DNA from: HXMU1420-13 sp024742815
GTDB taxonomy: Bacteria > Bacteroidota > Rhodothermia > Balneolales > Balneolaceae
Length of the DNA: 64,000 nucleotides
Assembly (NCBI GenBank): GCA_024742815.1
Contig: JANSXX010000012.1
Span: forward strand, 1-64,000
Direction: 5' to 3'
Position numbers and translations under genes: made by a program. Shown in pieces: positions 60,462-64,000 of the stretch (the stretch's first letter is position 1; each line of letters begins with the position of its first letter). The notes beneath the pieces are model-generated. The model saw nothing but the letters and a program-made list of their open reading frames with translations, was not told the DNA's origin and did no database searches.

Positions 60462-61130
60462 TCAGGCTTCATCAAGTGGTCGGGTAAGTACTTCACTCAT
60501 ATAATCAAGAAACGGACGCACCTCTAAGAATGCCCTTACAACCTCGTATAAAAAATCATCCGATTGAGCTTCTGCATCTGTAAATGGCTTCATAAAAGTA
60601 AAAGCCTTAAAACGAAGTAAATCGATTGCCGGGTGATCTTTCGCAAACCCTTTAGGTGCAGTTTTCACCTGATCGCCCTTTAATGCGCCCCAAGTTTTGC
60701 TGAAAGCCGGATCGTTTAAGATGTTTCGTAAAGGCTGAGCATCATGGGCAATCTCATCACGAATCATTTTTAGGTCTGATGGGTTTGGATTCCAAAACCC
60801 TACTCCCAGAAATACGTTATCCGGTTCAATGTGTATATAATATCCCCCGCGCAGCCATTGGGTAGCTCGTTTTAAACTACCTGAAAGTGCTGTTTTGTAA
60901 GGAGATTTATCTTTACTAAAACGAACATCTCGATAGATTCGAAACATCGATTTTTTCCCCGATTCGTTTTCAATGTTATCCACTTTCTTCATTTCTGTAA
61001 TCAGTGCATCCATAAATGCTATCACGTTTTGATGTGCATCCTGATAACGATTTTTATGTTCGGTAAACCAATCGCGATTGTTGTTCTTTTTTAAGTCGGA
61101 TAAGAAGTCGAAAGTTGAAGCTTTAAGCAT
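60462..61130 (-). CDS. DUF2461 family protein (TIGR02453)
   Basis: 222 residues: TFDFLSDLKKNNNRDWFTEH (family opening F-L-x-x-L-x-x-N-N-x-R-x-W-F), FRIYRDVRFSKDKSPYKT, then GGYYIHIEPDNVFLGVGFWN. Complete and typical in length. Function unknown; often found in environmental Bacteroidota. It lies 10 bases after the small lipoprotein gene and is probably co-transcribed with it. Confidence 0.9.
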   Translation of the reverse strand: MLKASTFDFLSDLKKNNNRDWFTEHKNRYQDAHQNVIAFMDALITEMKKVDNIENESGKKSMFRIYRDVRFSKDKSPYKTALSGSLKRATQWLRGGYYIHIEPDNVFLGVGFWNPNPSDLKMIRDEIAHDAQPLRNILNDPAFSKTWGALKGDQVKTAPKGFAKDHPAIDLLRFKAFTFMKPFTDAEAQSDDFLYEVVRAFLEVRPFLDYMSEVLTRPLDEA

Positions 61131-61140
61131 AGTAATAGTT

Positions 61141-61617
61141 TTAGTTGGAGTAGTTGTTTTTATCAGAATGCACTTCTGTTATCCTTTTCATTCGTGAAAA
61201 TGGAAAGCCGTTACAGCCTGTGCGGGGAGTTTGCGGATTTGTTTCTGTAAATGCCTCGGCTTCCTGGGCGCTACCAGCATTATAAATGCTAAGGCAAAAA
61301 GCCCACTCAAACGGTTCCATGTTCTCCAGTTTGATCCAATCGTTTCGAGTCCACGCTCCCGGATCATAGGCATTCATCGAATCATTTTGAGCAATTATAT
61401 ATTGACCATCTACATTCCATTTTTTTATATGATACACATCAGCAGGCAGAAGAATAAAAAGGGAGTCGTTTACTAAATACTGTATTTCATAATCATCTTC
61501 GAAAGTACCGATCAGGTATTCAGGTGGCGTGTTTTGATCAATTTCTTGGGATTTATCAATGCCGCAATTCACAACAATTAAAAAGTATAGTGCTAAAATA
61601 AATGCCGGTCGATACAT
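61141..61617 (-). CDS. Hypothetical lipoprotein
   Basis: 158 residues from ATG 61617 (MYRPAFILALYFLIVVNC; lipobox-like VVNC, Cys18); an ATG at 61677 lies 20 codons upstream but precedes the signal. The mature protein has YLIGTFEDDYEIQYLVNDSL, a beta domain, and a C-terminal part with DPGAWTRNDWIKLENMEPFE, Cys residues and a CNGFPFSRMKRI tail. I do not recognise the family. Function unknown. Confidence 0.6.
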   Translation of the reverse strand: MYRPAFILALYFLIVVNCGIDKSQEIDQNTPPEYLIGTFEDDYEIQYLVNDSLFILLPADVYHIKKWNVDGQYIIAQNDSMNAYDPGAWTRNDWIKLENMEPFEWAFCLSIYNAGSAQEAEAFTETNPQTPRTGCNGFPFSRMKRITEVHSDKNNYSN

Positions 61618-61916
61618 ACAATAGTTACCCCGATTTTTGTGGAAAACATTAATAACTAGTTCGCGATATACTTTCAATTGTAAGTTCTCATGTCAATATT
61701 GAGTTTCAAGCTTCAAGTAGATCATAGGATTTAATGTCCGAAAATTAAGTTAAACATAAACGAACAGCGGAAATTTGACGAGTTAAAGTCGAAAAATGAC
61801 TAGATAACTATACCGACTGTTAAACTTTTTGGAAGCCCTTCCTTTTTTTTTGGAAATGGCGAGATATGCTTTAGATTTTCCGACCAAGTGATCCGGATAC
61901 TAACTAATCAAATTCA

Positions 61917-63221
61917 ATGAAAAATATTAATGCACGCCTAAGTTTGATGATGTTCCTTCAGTTCTTCATTTGGGGGGCGTTTTTTGTAACAATGGGGGCC
62001 TATCTGCTCGAAATTTTTAGTGGAGAAGAAGGCTTAAATACAATTATTGGGTCGGCATATGCCACTCACAACTGGGCTGGATTACTGGCTCCGGTGTTTG
62101 TTGGATTATTGGCTGATCGTTTTTTTAATGCCGAAAAAGTAAACGCGATTTCTCATTTATTAGGGGCTGCGTTGTTATGGTATGCTTCTACTATTACAGA
62201 ACCGGGCTTATTTATTTGGATAATGCTGGCCTATTTTATGCTATACATGCCCACATTGGCACTCGTAAACGCCATAGCATTTGCAAACATTAATGATCCT
62301 GGATCAGAGTTCCCAAAAATCAGAGTTTGGGGAACCATAGGGTGGATTGTAGCTGGTTTTATTGTAGCTCAAACGGTGCTTGGTTTTTTCGAAGTTCCGC
62401 TACTTGGATGGATAACCGGCGTAGAAAGTAATATTCAATCTACTGACATCCCTTTGAAAGTGAGTGCGGTAATCTCTGTTATTTATGGTTTGTATAGCTT
62501 CACTTTACCCGAAACACCGCCTTCGGCCAAAGGCGAAAAATTCGATCTAAAACAAGCTTTAGGGTTAGATGCTGTTAAGTTATTAACCGATAGAAATTTC
62601 GCAGTTTTTTCGTTCTGCTGTTTTGCGATCAGTATTCCTTTAGCCTTTTATTACGCACGCACCAACGACTTTATCGCAGCAGTTGCTTTTGGGGCACAAT
62701 CGCCATCCTTTATGGCAATAGGGCAGATGAGCGAAGTATTGTTCATGCTTGCCATCCCATTTTTCTTATACCGATTAGGAGTAAAATGGATGTTATTAGT
62801 AGGTATGCTTGCTTGGACGGCCCGTTATTTCTTGTTCGGATTTTTTCCAAGTTCAACAGCCTTAGTTATTCTAGGCATTGCATTACATGGCGTTTGTTAC
62901 GATTTCTTCTTCGTAACCGGTCAGCTTTATGTGGATAAGAAAGCGCCAAAAAATTTGAGAGCGAGTGCGCAAGGGTTTTTTAATCTGCTAACCTATGGTG
63001 CTGGGATGCTAATCGGTAATTACGTGCTGGGTTGGTGGGGCGACAGTATCGCCCTGGACGGTTCGACCAGCGAAGGTTGGCTAAGCGGGGCGCAATCGTT
63101 TTGGGTGATGCCCGGAATCCTCGCTTTAGGAGTAGCTGCACTCTTCTTTCTCACTTTTTGGGATAAAGAAGCCGACGATTCCTTAGAAAAAGAATCAGAT
63201 TTAAGTCCTGTAGTAGAATGA
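61917..63221 (+). CDS. MFS transporter, nucleoside/sugar:H+ symporter type
   Basis: 434 residues, 12 membrane segments. Opening NARLSLMMFLQFFIWGAFFV and GAYLLEIF, then NWAGLLAPVFVGLLADRFF, fit the NupG-like/LacY-related group common in Bacteroidota and Planctomycetes next to sugar or inositol dehydrogenases. The first 240 bases upstream hold no gene. Its stop overlaps the following Gfo/Idh/MocA gene by four bases (ATGA), so substrate uptake and oxidation are coupled. Confidence 0.85.
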   Translation: MKNINARLSLMMFLQFFIWGAFFVTMGAYLLEIFSGEEGLNTIIGSAYATHNWAGLLAPVFVGLLADRFFNAEKVNAISHLLGAALLWYASTITEPGLFIWIMLAYFMLYMPTLALVNAIAFANINDPGSEFPKIRVWGTIGWIVAGFIVAQTVLGFFEVPLLGWITGVESNIQSTDIPLKVSAVISVIYGLYSFTLPETPPSAKGEKFDLKQALGLDAVKLLTDRNFAVFSFCCFAISIPLAFYYARTNDFIAAVAFGAQSPSFMAIGQMSEVLFMLAIPFFLYRLGVKWMLLVGMLAWTARYFLFGFFPSSTALVILGIALHGVCYDFFFVTGQLYVDKKAPKNLRASAQGFFNLLTYGAGMLIGNYVLGWWGDSIALDGSTSEGWLSGAQSFWVMPGILALGVAALFFLTFWDKEADDSLEKESDLSPVVE

Positions 63222-64000
63222 GCCTAACCAATAGAAAACTTAGAATGGGAATGATTGGTGGCGGTGTTGGCGCTTTTATCGGAGCAGTGCATCGCCTTGC
63301 AGCCAATCTGGATGGACAAATTGAATTAGTATGCGGAGCTTTTAGTAGAGATCCTGCAACCTCTAAACAAACCGGTAAAGAACTTTTTTTGGATGAAAGT
63401 CGTGTATATGACTCTTTCAAGCAGATGATAGAAACCGAAGCTGATTTGCCTGAAAGCCAACGTATGGATTTTGTTTCTATAGTTACACCAAATCATGTAC
63501 ATGCAGAGCCGGCATTGTTAGCACTGGAGCACGGATTTCCGGTAATAATCGATAAACCTCTCTGTTTTAACATGGAAGAGGCGTTTGCGATCCGAAAAAA
63601 AGTAAATGAAACAGGATTACCATTAGCGCTTACGCATACATATACCGGTTATCCAATGATTAAAGAAGCCCGACAGTTGGTTAAAAGCGGCAAATTTGGA
63701 GCCATCCGAAAAGTGATGACGGAGTATCCCCAAGGTTGGTTGGCTGAGAAAATTGAAGATACTGATCAAAAGCAGGCGGCTTGGCGTACCGATCCAACAA
63801 AATCAGGAAAAAGCGGTGCCTATGGCGATATTGGTACTCATGCTGCTAATATGGGAGAATATGTGTCCGGATTACAAATCACTAAAGTACTTTCGATGGT
63901 TAAAAAGATTGTTCCGGGACGTTTATTGGATGACGACGCCAGCGCTTTTATGGAGTTTGAGGGCGGAGTTCCGGGAGTGTTGACAGTTTCACAAGTATCT
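63218..64000 (+). CDS. Gfo/Idh/MocA-family oxidoreductase (5' part, runs off right edge)
   Basis: 261 codons visible. Rossmann start MGMIGGGVGAFIGAVHRLAA, then IELVCGAFSRDPATSKQTGK. EKP-type dinucleotide motif in PVIIDKPLCFNMEEA (DKP instead of EKP), VTPNHVHAEPALLAL before it. The catalytic region GDIGTHAANMGEYVSG holds the conserved Asp/His pair. Sugar or inositol dehydrogenases of this family use NAD(P). The true substrate is unknown, but the MFS partner suggests a sugar or polyol. Confidence 0.9.
   Translation, partial: MSLTNRKLRMGMIGGGVGAFIGAVHRLAANLDGQIELVCGAFSRDPATSKQTGKELFLDESRVYDSFKQMIETEADLPESQRMDFVSIVTPNHVHAEPALLALEHGFPVIIDKPLCFNMEEAFAIRKKVNETGLPLALTHTYTGYPMIKEARQLVKSGKFGAIRKVMTEYPQGWLAEKIEDTDQKQAAWRTDPTKSGKSGAYGDIGTHAANMGEYVSGLQITKVLSMVKKIVPGRLLDDDASAFMEFEGGVPGVLTVSQVS

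Overview
The window reads as a chromosomal segment of a Gram-negative, probably aerobic bacterium of the Bacteroidota/Balneolota type. Reasons: TonB receptor plus HmuY-like lipoprotein, choice-of-anchor-B (LVIVD) and FG-GAP secreted proteins, lipobox lipoproteins, a TamA/TamB-like pair, DUF427, DUF423, DUF6263-like, DUF3185 and DUF1328 proteins, and a Sco/PCuAC copper set. Genes are tightly packed and no gap exceeds 300 bases. I found no rRNA, tRNA, CRISPR array or riboswitch.

Layout. 1-140 is the end of an IS3-family element. 0.2-7.3 kb holds a PLP alpha-oxoamine synthase, an LVIVD lipoprotein, the TIGR03546/TIGR03545 envelope pair and two secreted proteins. 7.4-9.74 kb is an AT-rich two-gene block (one gene a 5'-truncated LAS-type metallopeptidase) with a direct repeat at both ends and a triple-hairpin element. 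9.7-15.0 kb carries a receiver/TrxR-like fusion with a cNMP-domain histidine kinase, then a DsbA-like protein and a CPA2 antiporter. 15.2-15.6 kb is a RelBE-type toxin-antitoxin pair. 15.8-18.7 kb is an Mhq-like quinone/electrophile operon (dioxygenase, MFS exporter, esterase) behind a perfect 17+17 bp palindrome. 18.8-21.7 kb holds an M48 protease, a small antitoxin/PIN toxin pair and a trans-sulfuration enzyme. 21.7-26.3 kb is a porin, DASS transporter, receiver and cNMP-domain kinase operon. 26.4-32.7 kb holds DUF58, SGNH hydrolase, SDR, an OmpR-type two-component pair, a MIP channel and small proteins.

32.7-42.3 kb is a block of secreted proteins: TonB receptor, tandem-HmuY lipoprotein, a small secreted protein, an FG-GAP/LVIVD fusion, a YVTN propeller with a His/Met loop and an FG-GAP lipoprotein. 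Heme or metal capture is the likely theme. 42.4-44.4 kb holds an AAA/DUF4143 ATPase with three palindromes spaced exactly 33 bp over its start, flanked by a full and a truncated copy of DUF427. 45.7-47.4 kb is a copper/cytochrome-oxidase assembly set (DUF411, PCuAC, Sco). 48-49 kb is an M14 carboxypeptidase; 49.3-55.8 kb the BamA-family/TamB pair; 55.9-61.7 kb an MBL hydrolase, YitT, GroES-like protein, SDR, phospholipase D and stress-type membrane peptides. At the right edge an MFS sugar/nucleoside transporter overlaps a Gfo/Idh/MocA dehydrogenase that runs out of the window.

All functional calls come from reading motifs and family resemblance; nothing was searched. Start sites were moved inward where a signal peptide, lipobox or operon junction favoured it.
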